A DNA stretch of 64,000 bases, taken from Physcia stellaris. Taxonomy: Eukaryota; Ascomycota; Lecanoromycetes; Caliciales; Physciaceae. The stretch is from assembly GCA_018902385.1 (NCBI GenBank), contig JABSSW010000082.1:1-64000 (forward strand), read 5' to 3'. The notes beneath the pieces were generated by a model. It searched no databases, was not told where the DNA came from, and saw only the letters and a program-made list of their open reading frames with translations. Shown piece after piece: positions 1-12,590 of the stretch (its first letter is position 1; each line of letters starts with the position of its first letter). The position numbers and the translations under genes were made by a program.

Positions 1-3000
1 TGAAACGAACAATTTCGTATCAATTATTGATGATCGTGAATTTATCATGAACGTTAATTTTTCATGTAAATCAAAAAATTCAAATCGTTCGAATTTATCG
101 AGATTCGAATGTTTTGTTCGTGCGTTTTTTCGAAAATTTGAAAATTTGTAACGATCGAGTCGTTTTAACAAACTTTTCTCGTCATCATCGATATTGCTTG
201 AATTTTTATTTGAATCGAAATTGAAAACACGTTCAGAACGACGAATTTCATTCAATTTGATCAAATCGTCATTTTTAATACGTTTGTCAACGAGTTTGAT
301 TCATCATTCGCTTTTTTTTTTTCGAACGTTTTAAATTTGTCGCGTATTTGCTCAAAAAAATATTATCGATATCGAATAGATTTTTTTGAATTTTGAACAA
401 CTTGACGAACGTGAAAATTTTTTAAAACGATCAGATATTTGTTTCGATCGACGCGTAAATCATTGAACACGTTCAAAAAATCGTCGAAATGATGTTGAAT
501 TCAGTACTTCAATTGACGAACGATTTTTATGTTCAGAAAATGCGTGACATCGTCGTTCTGATTTGACACAACGTTTGAAATAAAAAACTGACGAAACTTG
601 TAACGAATCGTGACTTTTTCATCGATTTCGTGAATTTCGTTCAGCATTTGTTCAACGTTTTTTTGTATTTCGTCAATATTCAGATTTTGACGAGATGAAT
701 TGAATTGAATTGTTTCATGATGATTGCGAATTATCTCGAAAAAATAAAAAAAAAAAATAGAAAATCGTCGTCGTTTCGTCGTTTTTTATCGTCGAAAATT
801 TCGTCGTTTGCGTGTAAATTCGATTTGTAATTACACGATTTTCGTCGTTTGTCTCGTCAGAAAAACTTTTCGTCGTTTGTTTCTCACGAAAAACTTGATC
901 GATTTGAAATTTTATTTTTGAACGTTCGCGTATCACGACGAGCGATAAAAATTGAAAATTTATTGTAATATCATGAGTCGTGCTTGTATGACTGTATTGA
1001 TTGATTAATTAGACGAAAACAATAAGTTTGCAAAAATAAATAAATACAAAATGTTGAAATTGCAAGCAATGTGCGACGTCAAGTTTCAAATCACGTTAAT
1101 TTCGACGTAAAATTAAAACATAATTCGTTGTTCGATCATATTATATCAACTATTTATCTGTCAAACTTATTTGTCAGACATGTTCGTAACACATACGAAA
1201 TAAAATCTGATAAAAAGTTCATACGAAAATGAAAATTCTTATTGATGAAAAATGATGACAATTTTGTTGTTACAAATATCGCGTTGTTGTTTGCAAATTC
1301 GATCATAAACAATCAAATATTTCAATCGTTTTGCATGTAATTGCAATATTGTCGCAATTGTTTCTCGATATTTTGATTGATTTTTTCGATTTGTTCATCG
1401 ATTTCTGAATGAAAAACGATAAAAAACTTACATTTAATGTCGAGAATTTTGCAAAATGCTTGTCAAACGAATAATATGAATTGAAATTTTCGATTTGACG
1501 TTATAGAAAAAAATAATTCATGCGTACGAAACACGTAATTGATAAATATTTTGATCGTGATTTTCGCATTTGTATTTTTATCGTCGACGATGCAAAACAC
1601 GTAATGACGTTTTTTATTAAATTTGTCGATTATCGTGCAAATGACGTTGTGATCGTGAACGTCGAACAACTCGATAATAAAATTCATAAATATGTCGATT
1701 CAACGTTGCAAAAAAATGATCAAAAAAATGAATAAATCATTTTTTCGATTTCGAAAAACTTTCGTACGTTAATATTCATAACAATTGCGTACGTATCGAC
1801 GAACGAATTTGCGCATGTTAAATCAATAATAATCGCGACGTATAAAATTTTTCATACGATTAAAATTTGAATGTTTTGAAATCGAAAATTCATGAATTTT
1901 TTTTGAAAAAATTAACGAATAAAAAAACGTCGACAGACATTCATAATCAATCATTTCGATATAAAACATCGTTTTTCTCATTGCAATTTCGTAAGTCGAT
2001 TTCGTTCATTGATATAAAATTTTGTTCGATAATTTCACGATATGTCGTACAATCATCGTTTGTTTTATTAACAATCAAAATTCGTTCGTAAATAAATTTG
2101 TCAAATTTCATCGCGTGAATTTCGAATCGTTTTGAAATAAACAATATTTGTTTTCGATATTGATATCGTTTATCAATTTCGTTTTTGAATCGAAAATCAA
2201 ATATACGAATCAAAACATCTGTTTTAACGTTTTGAATTTCGAATTGAAATTGAATAACAATATTGAATTTCGAGAAAATTTCTGTTCAACGAATTTGACA
2301 AAAAATGAATTTCTTAAACGTTATGAAAATTTTCAGTTTTTTGTGATCGATGAAAATTTTGATCGATTTTTCGATATTTTCGAATTCAAAACGTCAATAT
2401 TTTAAACAACAAATGATAATTAATAATTTTTTGTTATAAATTTCGTAATTGCATTCGACTGAAATCATGTTGCGATTGTAAAAAACAACGAAATGCAACA
2501 TTTTTTCGTCGTCATATTGAAATAATACTTTTGCATTGACGAAATCAAAAAAATCGATTTTCAAAATGATTTGTTTTGTTCGATCGTAATGTCGTAATAT
2601 GAAAATTTTCGTCATTGTTTTTTATGAAAAAATTGAAAATTTTTTCGATTTTTTCAATTCATTCGAAGATTACAAACTTTTTGATCATTCGAATGAAAAT
2701 TCGAATTTTTCTCGAAAAATCACGAATGAATCGTTTGTAAAAATTGACGAAATTTACGAAAATTTGTATTTTTTTCAAATTCGTAAAACGTTTTCAATTG
2801 ACAATGATTTTTATTTTTTTCGAATTCATGCGAAAATCATTTATCGATAATATGACGCTCAAAAATGTCAAATTTTTCTTGAAAAATTCGCATTTTTCAA
2901 TATTTATTTGTAATTCGATTTTCTTGAATTTTTTCAACACTTTACGAGCGTGAACGATGTGTTTTTTTTTTTTTGAATTTATTGTAAATGAAAATATCAT

Positions 3001-6000
3001 CTAAATAAATTTGACAAAAATCGTTCAAAAAATTGAACAACAAATCGTTTATGTAATGTTGTCAATTCGCGAATTCGTTGATTAATTCGAAAAATAATAT
3101 TCGATATTTGTACGATTTCATGAAAATAACAAACGTGATGAATTTTTCGCTTTTTTCACTCATTCGAAACTTGTTGAAAATCGATATAATATTCAGCTTG
3201 ATCAAATATTTGCAATTTTGCATTTTGATTAAAATTTTTTCGATCAAAAAAATGAAATATCGATTGCGTTTCGTGATGTGATTGAATCGTCGATAATTCA
3301 CACACAAACGTAATTGATCATTTGATTTGATTGCAAATAAAACGAACAAAACGTAAACAATTTGATTGAATACGATAAAAATTTTTTGAAAATTATTTTT
3401 CAAATATTTCTTGAATTTCTGAAATTTGAATTCGAACAATGAATATATTTTGTTTCGAAACAATGTATTGCTATCGTTTAAAAATTCGATTTTGTGATCG
3501 TAAAATCGATACGATAACAATTCAATTGCTTTTTGAAAATCGAATATCTTTGACAAATATTTGAAATATTTGAATATTTTTTTCATTATGCGTTCAAAAA
3601 TCGACTTGATTTGTTCATGTTTCAAAATTTTTTTGATCATGACAGCAATTTTTAACGATTCAAAATTTATTCGCAATGTTTTGAACGCGAAATCGATTTG
3701 ATTGATCGTAATGAAAAAACAGTGCATTTTTTGTTTTTTATTTTTGAAATCGACGAATAAACAAAAAAAAAATGCATCAATCATCGCGATATTCACTGAA
3801 TCGTTTGAATTCAATTTCGATGATGAAAAAATTTCGAATTGTTGTTTTTTGATTTTTCAACGTTTATTGCGTTGTTTTTTCAAATTTTTTTTTTGACGAA
3901 TGTCGTTTTCGTAATCGTTGTGATATCAATTTCTGAATTATTTGATTCGATGATTGACGACTCGTCATCGTCATCGACGTTCGAATGAATTGAACATTCG
4001 AAGCATTTCGAATCGAATATTTCTAACTCGTTTTCAATTGTGAAAAATAAAAACTTGATTTTAAGACGAAATAAAATGATATATCGAAATTTTATTATCG
4101 TTATATGTTTCGAATTGCTTTTTTGCGATAACACGATATCACGACGTCAATTAAATATATTTTATCGACGATTTGATTTGAAAATTTTCAAACGTCGAAT
4201 TTGAACAATTTAATTGAATATATTGTCATGATGATTGCATTTGAACGATTTGAAAATCAATTTATCGTAAATCATGTTCAATATGATTTTATGTTTGTTC
4301 ATTCACGATTTTTTTAAAATTATCGAATGATTATTTAAATCAATGATTAACAAAAAAACGATCAATTCGAAATGCAATTCTATGGTTAATTTAAAATATA
4401 TAACGTGAATTATTGAAAAAATTTGACGATCGTCGAATTCAATTAATGATTTCGATTTCAATAAAAATACGAATTTCATGTTCAACATGTTGCATACAAA
4501 TTGCGCGATTTCTTTATCAATGAATGCATAATCAATTGCATCAATGTTTATTAAAATTTCTAATTTATGTCTATTATCGTTGAATAATAACGTACAATTG
4601 ATAATTAAAAGTCGTTTGATGAAAAAGTCAAACAAATTATCGTTGTGAATAAAAAAACGCAATTATTCACAAACAGACAAATGTAATTCAATGAAATGAA
4701 ATATTTTTTCAAACAATCATATCATTCGCGAAAAAATTGTTTTAATTCATACAATGTTTTTTTCAACGAGCAAACGAATTTTGATTTTTCTTTTTCGAAA
4801 TCAAACGATTGTTATATTCATTGTTTCATTTTAAAATCTGATTCAAAAAACGCAATGACGACGTCAACGTGTTGCATTTTTTAATCGTTTTTCGTAATCA
4901 ATGCAAATATACATTTTCAAATCATTGATTTAACGATTTCAAAATAAATTTCGAAATAGTTTTTTTTAGCAATTTGTAAAAAATTTTTCGTCATTCAACG
5001 AATTTTGTATTTGACGATTTTATCGTTAAAATTTCGCTTGATTGAAAATACTCAACGATTTTTGATGACGTTGATTTTTGAAAACGATAATAACAATTTT
5101 CAAATATCGTTATGTTTGTGATGTTCGAATTTTTTTTTCGCAATTTGAATTCATCGTGTTTTATTCGAATAAAATTGAATTTTTTGTTAATTTTGCGATA
5201 TTTTATATTTCAAATCGATGATTTTGAATTGCTTGATCTGTTTTGCAATTTTGATATTTTCGCGATATGTTTTGAAATTAACAATTTTTTCATCATCATG
5301 ATTTCTGTTTCAAGAATTTTGTTGATGAACGAAATTACGTTCAAATTGAATTTGCGTGCGAATGAATTTACGAAATTTTTGTGATTCGATAAATATAATT
5401 AATTCAATTGATGAAATTGATTTAATTGAATTTTGATAATCGTCGAAATTATCGAAATTATGTTTTTCAACATTTGATTTTGCAAAATTCGAATTCAAAT
5501 CGTTCGAATTTGCAATATTTGCAATCGTACACTGATTATTTAAAAAATTTTGATTTGTTTAATCGATCAAAAAACGAAAATCGAAAATATTATAATTTTC
5601 AATTTTTGTTTCGATTTCGAATTTGATATACTCGTCAAACATCACATGAATCGTGTTAATGATTTGATTTTTAATAGATTTTCATATACGATATTGATTC
5701 GAAATTTCGTAATTTAAAAAATATTTTTTGATTTTTTGTTCGTCAAGATTTTTTGATATGTTTCATTTTCGCGAAACACAACGTTTCGAACGAATGTAAA
5801 TTGAATAAATTCGATTTTCGATCATTTCAAATCTCATGCGATATCATATTGCTCGAAAAAATAAAATTGATGTTTTTTAAATAAACAATCGTATGAATTG
5901 TTTTTTTTTAAAACGTTTTTAATAATTTCGAATCGTACAACATGAAACGTATTTTATTGAAAATAGTACGAAATGTTCGTTTTGACATTTCGTTTTGATG

Positions 6001-8340
6001 TGAATTATTCGAAACAATGAATTTTCATTGAATGTCGTGTTCGATCATGAATGTTTCGATTGTTTTGTTGATATTTTTTTTGACGTTATTCATTCGAAAA
6101 AATTCGATGATTAATTTTTTGATTTTGATCATATGAATAAAATTCTTGAAAACGATGACAAATTCGAATTTTTTTGATCAGATACAATCAAATGTAATCG
6201 ATATAATCGTTCACGAATATAATTGCGTAACGTTTATCACGAAAAATTCGAACGATGTGATTTTTTTCGATCAAATTTGTATGAAATTTTTGTTTCTTTC
6301 GTGTAACACGTTTTGTTGAATTTGTTTTCACTGTTTTGTGATTTGATATTCGATGCATTTTGTTCATAATACATGATTCGCATTTATCGTGTTGTAAATC
6401 GATTTTTTCGAATTTGAAACATTCGAAATCGTCGATGAAATTTATTGTTGCAAGTTTTTTGACATCGCGAAAATTGAAATGTTCAAATCGACAATGTCAT
6501 TGATTTTAAAAATAAAAATTTTCGCAAATCGTGTTCGAATGACAGATTTTCACATATCGAAAATATATGAATTTTTTTTTTTTTTTTTCTGACGTGTATC
6601 GATTATGAAAATTTTATTCTCGTTTTCGTCAATGATTTTGAAACGATTTTGTTTAACAACGATTTCGCATGATTTTTTTTCGAATGTATTAATTGATATA
6701 AAATTGAATTCAAAATCAAAAACGTATTCAACGTTGATAATGATGTTGCAAATTCGTTTATCGTCAATATTGAATTCAAATATAATGAATTCGATTTTTT
6801 TGATCGTTAACAATGCGTTGTCAACAATTTCAACGATTTTAATCGTTGCGAGAAATTACAATTCGTGAAACAACTTTTTGTTGTAACACAAATGAATGTT
6901 CGTTTCGCTGTCAAAAAAAAATCGAATTTTTGAATGAAATTGTTGATTTTGCAATGCGTATTGCACAATTGATTTGAAAAATAAAATTGTTGAATCGAAT
7001 ACGTTTAATTTTGTTCATTGCAAAATGACGAAATGATGTGATCGAAAACGTATTATTTTCGAAATTTTAAAAAATTGAATTTTCGATTGAAAAGTCTGAT
7101 TTGAATGCAAAAACGATAAAATCGTCAAATTTGACTCGTTTGATTTTATCATTTTTTTTTATTTTGTCGATTTTGTTGATTGATACGAAATTAATTTTGT
7201 TTGATCAATTCACGATCAAATGCATTTTGATTTCGTAAAATTTTCAATCAAAAATGCGTTGAAACTTGTTATGATAAAAACAATATAATTTGTTATAAAT
7301 AAAAATTCACACATTTCGTATGAGTCAATATCACGATTTTTTTTTTGTTTTTATTTTTATTTTTATTTTCATCGTTTTTCGAAAATTTGATTGATTTGTT
7401 TCGATTGTTTTTGATCGTTCGAATTGAATTTCGATTTTTTTTCATGTGAATATTTCGTTTGTTTTGATCGATTAACGTTTTGATTATTTTGTCGATAATC
7501 AATATCGTTTCACGTAATTTGATTTCGTGAATAAAATAAAACATGTACGAATTCAAATTTCTAATTAAATTCATACGAAAACGATTGTTTATGAATCAGA
7601 CAAAAAAAATTTCGTCGATCGCATTAATTTCATTTTTTTATTTTTTCAAATGTTTTGTTCAATCGTTAACGTTTTTGAAATCGACAAGCGATTTGTTGCA
7701 AATTTTTTTTACAACAAAATCGATAATAATCAAATCGATTGTTTCGTAAAAATTTTTGAATTTCAAAAAAATTTTCGTGTCGTTTTTCATGTTTTTGACG
7801 TGTAAACGAAATTTTTGTTCAAACGAAATATGCATTGTTGCACAAATTTTGTTGTGAACAATGATTCATTTCTTGTGAATTTTTTTGTATTGTTTGTATT
7901 TTGCATCGTAAATAATTTGTTCAATTTTAATCATAACACGTTCGATGTCGTTTTTCTTGCGTAAATTTGATTTGACAAATGAAAATAATTTTTTTTAATT
8001 TCAAAAATGTAAAATCAAAATTGAAAAAATATGAAACAAAATTTCAATTTTTCGATTCACAAAATGAAATTCTCGATTTTTTTCAGTTTCGTAATTTTGT
8101 ATATTGCAAAGTTTTTTTTCATGATATTGTAAAAAAAATTTTGAATGAATTGATAAATTAAAAAATGTTTTGTTGTTGAATTTGTGTGATTACGTTGTTG
8201 AAATTTTTCGATTGCATTTTATTGAAACAATATGTGTAAAATCGATGATTTATTCAATAAATCGTGATTTACAATTTATTAAAAACGAAAACACGATTCG
8301 AATTCATAATTTGTTAAAAAATTAAAACACATCGATTCAA
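1..8340. other. AT-rich, mutation-saturated repeat block (left)
   Basis: The block is dominated by A and T, with C surviving almost only in CpG and CpA. In bases 1-180 I count 24 C, of which 15 are CpG, 7 CpA, 2 CpT and none CpC. The only recognisable coding similarity is to LTR retrotransposon proteins on the minus strand. The change to ordinary composition falls inside the Copia LTR at about 8,340-8,450. Open frames here are short fragments of element proteins or their antisense shadows, and I see no host gene. Confidence 0.85.
700..5640 (-). mobile_element. Gypsy-family LTR retrotransposon relic
   Basis: Minus-strand similarity to Ty3/Gypsy proteins runs in the usual order from high to low coordinates. 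A weak gag region lies at about 4,700-5,600 and an aspartic protease at about 4,303-4,662. Reverse transcriptase spans about 2,800-3,814, with a palm motif reading LRLCVNYRRFNHIT. RNase H is at about 2,394-2,615 and integrase at about 1,463-2,213. The element is old and clearly dead, with well over ten breaks. I could not delimit its LTRs. It abuts the Copia relic, so one may have inserted into the other. Its reverse transcriptase differs from that of the right-hand relic, so the two are separate families. Confidence 0.8.
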
Positions 8341-8497
8341 ACATTGAATTGATTAACTAATTAACAAATATCTACGTGAAAGCATTGAGTATTAATACAT
8401 GCGACATATGCGATATATTCGATATGCGTTATTGGTGATTGAATTCTGAACCAGGTGATTGGATCCTGAATGGTCTGATCACCTGGACCCTGAATAA
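5640..8497 (-). mobile_element. Copia-family LTR retrotransposon relic
   Basis: Minus-strand similarity follows Ty1/Copia order: a gag-like region at about 7,290-8,160, the protease/pre-integrase region at about 6,550-6,900 (containing the run KQNRFKIIDENE), and an integrase core at about 5,700-6,440. Reverse transcriptase and RNase H are not seen, so the element looks truncated where the Gypsy relic begins. The 5' LTR probably reaches from about 8,200 to 8,497. Its outer end escaped heavy mutation and holds several short direct repeats of the type GATCCTGAA. Old, with well over ten breaks. Confidence 0.72.
8341..8447 (-). repeat. Copia LTR segment, inverted partner of 23,876-23,989
   Basis: Read on the minus strand, this segment matches the plus strand at 23,876-23,989 over roughly 110 bases with the same order of landmarks, including CGCATATCGAATATATCGCA. 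Similarity fades inward as this copy becomes AT-rich. It lies at the outer edge of the Copia relic, which identifies it as LTR sequence. The two copies are in opposite orientation about 15.4 kb apart. Confidence 0.8.
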
Positions 8498-8564
8498 CAC
8501 GTGACTAGGACCCTGAAAGGCCCTGGATATTGCACACTCCAACAGCAAACACAGACAAAATCTG

Positions 8565-9052
8565 ATGGATACCCTTCACATGAACACAGCAGACGTCATT
8601 TGCGCTACCACTCGCGACGCCTTCGCCGCTTTCACCGCCTACGAGTCCGACGAGGACATATTTGCCGAAGCTATCACACTGATCAGTACTCTTAAAGGCG
8701 TGGACCTCGCAACAGCCTCCCTCTTCCTCTCCTGCTTCGACCCTGCCAACTGCCTCTTTTTCTCTGACGACTTATACTGCTATCTGCATTGGATGGGTGG
8801 TGAATTCAAGGGCTGGGACCCCAGGATCTGTGCATCATGAAAGAGTACAAGGAGTTACCCGGAAGGTTTCAATCGATGCTCCAGCGGCTAGAAGAAGAGA
8901 GCGGGGAATCGGTTTCGGTATTCGATGTCGAGAGGATGGTATATGCACTCGCAATACGTGCGCATCAGACAACGGGGAACTGGCATAGGAAGCAAGATGG
9001 GTATGTCGAGCCCAAGAAAAAGAAAAGAGCGGCTACTTCGTTCCCTGGTTAA
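8565..9052 (+). pseudogene. Relic of a conserved fungal HhH-containing protein
   Basis: Two adjacent frames, 8,565-8,840 and 8,837-9,052, read as consecutive pieces of one protein. The first contains LKGVDLATASLFLSC, which looks like a helix-hairpin-helix motif, followed by FFSDDLYCYLHW. The second carries MKEYKEL, VFDVERMVYALA and a basic tail PKKKKRA that could be a nuclear signal. From memory this order matches a family of uncharacterised ascomycete proteins of about 200-250 residues. The N-terminal part is missing, and a frame change near 8,830-8,840 separates the pieces, so it is probably broken. It lies just outside the Copia LTR, which may have removed its 5' end. Confidence 0.5.
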
Positions 9053-9650
9053 GACCTCATTGGAGTATACAAGCACAGGCATCCGAACGGACCTTTAGCC
9101 TGCGCTGGAGTGGCTGCGCGCTGGATCACGAGTGAATCAAGAAGATTTCTGGTTTATCAGTGCCTTACTCGAATGTTGGTCAAGATCCCAGACTGAAAGA
9201 CCAGATAAGACGAGCGCAGACGGTATATCATAAAAGTTCATGGCCTACGGGGCAAAAGTTGCCGACTTGCTGGCCAGAAGATAGACTAGCGAGGGATTTC
9301 GATATCAAGTTATATGAGTTTGGCCTGCAAGCGCATGATCTGTAGCACCAAAAGGTATATCGGCGGCTGAAGATGGCAGCCGAGAATCATCCGGAGGAGA
9401 GGAAAGACCGCAAAATTGTTGATTGGCTGTAGGTTGTGGAAGGGCCCCAAACACCCTGTAGACAAATCAAGCCGCGTTTGAAGGTTATGCCTTGCACCTC
9501 CGGACTATCAATCCTGTCCAACGTCTAGTGCTCGACGTGAGGTGATCGTATTTATGAGGACTGGAACTTTGCCGTGATGCTTTTACAGGGAATGTCCGAT
9601 CAGTTGCAGTGCAGAATATAAAACTCAATAAGGTCCAAGACAATTCCATT
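9053..9650. other. No convincing gene
   Basis: Ordinary composition between the HhH relic and the tRNA. A 61-codon plus-strand frame at 9,160-9,345 could be more debris of the same host locus, but I recognise nothing in it. Confidence 0.4.
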
Positions 9651-9732
9651 GGAGCGGTGGCGCAATGGTAGCGCGTCAGATTCCAGAACGCGAAATTCCT
9701 GAAGGTTGCCGGTTCAAATCCGACTCGCTTCA
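9651..9732 (+). tRNA. tRNA-Trp (CCA) with a 10-base intron
   Basis: The cloverleaf folds by eye. The acceptor stem pairs 9,651-9,657 with 9,725-9,731 (two G-U pairs), with discriminator A at 9,732. The D stem GCGC/GCGC is perfect. The anticodon loop TTCCAGA at 9,681-9,687 gives CCA, which reads UGG. A 10-base intron at 9,687-9,696 follows position 37, the standard site. Box A (TGGCGCAATGG) and box B (GGTTCAAATCC) are good. Two mismatches stand out, A:C at the base of the anticodon stem and C:A in the T stem, so the gene may be weakened or decaying. Confidence 0.8.
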
Positions 9733-9733
9733 A

Positions 9734-9750
9734 TTTTTTTCTTTCTTTTT
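9734..9750 (+). terminator. RNA polymerase III oligo-T terminator
   Basis: A run of seven T directly follows the tRNA-Trp body, then CTTTCTTTTT. A T-run placed right after a tRNA is the normal Pol III stop signal. Confidence 0.7.
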
Positions 9751-10494
9751 CTCTTCTCAATTTACACAGCAAGTCTTTTGACGATAAGAATAAGATATTC
9801 AACTATTGTTCCTTAAAGGCGCCTATTATCTTTTGCGGCATCCACTCCTCACAAACATCTATTCCAGCGACTTTGAAGCCCACGCCATGAGTCAAACATA
9901 ATCTTCTAAATTTGTTCCAAGTCGGGTAATCGCCAGGTCATCAGGATTGAGGTTCAAAAGCTAATACGTGGTACCAGGCCGTGAGATAAAAGTGCGCTAT
10001 TGTGTCCACATCTCAACCCTCTAGCTACTGGGTTTGCGTGCGGTATGAGTTAACGGGCTCGCTCAACGAATCCTCGTTGACAACACATATTATCCAGATT
10101 TTACCTCTAGAATTCATCTAGATTTACTCCGTAATCTGCCGGACAATTAAGTGGCTCAACCGTAGCACTAGCTACCCTGCTACGTCAAGGAAGATACATT
10201 TACTAATCGGAGAAGCGCATCAACGGGCGTGTAAGATCTTCAGACTTCCAATGATGCCATTTCACCGGACACGCTAATCTCAACGGGAATGATGATGGAT
10301 AGAGAAGATGAAGACCAACCTCTAGCCATGTTCGATCTACCGTGCGGATGGACTTTAAAAGTTTCGGTGGATCTATATTGACTTGACAGCTAAATGGCCA
10401 ATTATTCGAACAAACGAGCATCATACTTGACTTGATTAACTTCTGACTCAAGCCGCCATTCTCCAAGGAATGTCGTGACCTCTAGAAGTTTTGC
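9751..10494. other. No convincing gene
   Basis: Ordinary composition. Only short unrelated frames are present between the tRNA and the 3' end of the GMC oxidoreductase gene. Confidence 0.5.
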
Positions 10495-12590
10495 TTATTG
10501 TTCCAGAATCATGCTCGCACACTTCTCCGCCACCATAACCACAGGCGCCATCAAATGGCATGCAAGGATTTGTGGGAAAATACTGGCATCGCATACTCGC
10601 AAATTGCATATCCCATGAACCCGGAGCGAGTCATCCACTACTCCCGGTGCTTTGGCGTCGGATTCGGAGGCCATTCGGCAAGTGCTCGAGTAATGGTACG
10701 TGGTCCTTGCCCGATGGCGGATAAAGCTGTCCATGTCATCGCTGGATTGATCCGACTTTGGAACCGAGACGCCACGCAGTAGAGGAAAGCCTTGTGCCTT
10801 GATAGCATCACCAAATTTTAACGCTAGACGAACGGCTTTTCTTGCTAATTCTAGGTCCCCAGAATGGCGCAAAAGATTAAGATCGACCTTTGGTCGATCG
10901 TGGGGTTTAGATGATCCCAGTCGCACAGTACCGCGAGACTTTGGTTGCAATAGCGTTGCTAACACGGAGAATACCCCAATCTTTGAAAAATAGCGTTCGT
11001 GTTCTTCCAGATCATCCATTGCGCTGGTGGCAAGGGGCATAACCTCGATGTCAGGGAGACGGTTCTTGGATCCATGTGCAGATGCGTCATTGCCCACTTC
11101 TACCTGTTTTTCCTCTGAGATTTCCTTGTCAAGCGTGTTAAGCGACGAGTCCTGGACGAATAGCGATAGAACTTGGATTGGTAGACTTAGCATGCCCCTT
11201 CGGAAGAAGACATATTTGAAGAACTCGAGCGCTCCTTTGAGGGGAGATATTGCAAGGTGAGTCAGCGACTCAGTGACTGGTACCTCCCATCCGACGGGTA
11301 TGGCAACGTGGTCAGACTATTCAGCAGCACGTCAAAATTGACTTCAATCTAATCAAGAAGCGTTCAGTGCTCCAACGTAACAGCGCGGATCCTACGCCTG
11401 GGAGATCTCGTACTACCTCGATACCCTGTTGTTCCAAGTGCTGACGAGGCCCAATGCCGCTACAAGAGAGGATCAGTCTTTCATTCCAGTACGTGGTCTA
11501 CTATAGACATGGAAAACAAACCTCAGCATGAGAAGTTGGGGCGAGCCGATAGCGCCTGAACAGAGGACAACTTCCTTCTTAGCTCCAACGGAATAGAACT
11601 TATGTGTTTCAGAGTTGGCCTTTTGAAATGTCACTCGCTCAGCACGATGCCCTTTTGGCTCTTGCGAGAAGCCAATACGGCCCACGACTACTCCGGTACA
11701 GATGGTCAAGTTCGTCCTCCTTTCAAGTGCAGTATCTAGGGGCAAGTACGCTTCCAAGGCCGAAACTCGCTGCCGGTTCTTGTCGACTGTTGAATCGAGA
11801 GCGGATATCCCATCACAAAGTGCGTCTGGTGAGTTTATATCGTCGATCACCCCGAAACCCATGGCTACTGCGCATCGATGAAACCTGGGGAGATTTTAGC
11901 ACGGCGATATGTTATTACAAAAGGATGTAAGACCACTTACACATGATATACTTCAAATAACCAGCTACAAGGACCAAATACTTGGTTGGTCTACACGCCT
12001 ATAGATATAACGTTACTGGTGGTCAGGGCAGTCGCCACCTTCTTACTTACCTGAATCTCCACGATAATCTGACTTAGGCCGGCTCATGGTGGCCTCGGCT
12101 TTCACGAAGAAGGGTAGAATCTTTTCATAAGCCCATTCGGGGTGACCTTTTGATGCCCATAGATCATAGTCCGCAACACTCCCACGAGTATATATCATAC
12201 CATTTATTCGAGTATTGCCACCGAGAACTTCTCCACGGAAAAGTAGGTCGCGCCGATTGTCACAGTGTTCCATCGGCTCGGAGTACCAGCTAGCAGCGCC
12301 CATGTCCGGACTCAAGATGTTGGACCCTATAAGAGGGACTCGAGACATCCATGTGTCGTTGGCAATTGCGCGCTCGAGAAGGAGCACAGAATTCTTTGGA
12401 TCCTCGCTCAAACGTGAAGCTACAACACATCCCGCGGTGCCACCTATAGCAAAGACTATAATCAATACCATATCTTTTTACAAGAGAGAGCAATATTGAA
12501 CATACCACCTATCACCACGTAGTCATACTCGTTGCTATCAACATCCTCTGGCCGACGTTCAGGATACCTATGTCTAAACGGCCACTGCAT
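10495..12590 (-). CDS. GMC-family FAD oxidoreductase, possibly defective
   Basis: A flavin-dependent alcohol/choline-dehydrogenase-type enzyme. Exon 1 (12,590-12,506) starts MQWPFRHRYPE and holds the FAD-binding start YDYVVIGG. A 62-base intron joins it to 12,443-12,051, completing VIGGGTAGCVVASRLSE and the GMC signature region (FRGEVLGGNTRINGMIY). Exon 11,884-11,522 carries the second signature, LCSGAIGSPQLLML, which continues from 11,459 as SGIGPRQHLEQQGIEVV. The last part, about 11,330-10,495, ends with the GMC C-terminal domain, including YHYSSTCRM and the H of CHLMAPVV as likely catalytic positions. I could not find consistent splice sites in two places, about 12,040-11,940 and 11,395-11,335. 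There may be extra small exons, or the gene may carry lesions. No signal peptide is seen. Substrate unknown. Confidence 0.75.

Noticed and set aside
1-8340. AT-rich blocks as inserted mitochondrial DNA or a centromere
   Set aside because: They carry Gypsy and Copia protein similarity, and each is only a few kilobases and bordered by genes.
9485-9802. 105-codon minus-strand frame containing VGFEPATF
   Set aside because: It is the antisense of the tRNA-Trp gene; this peptide is a well-known artefact of translating tRNA box B.
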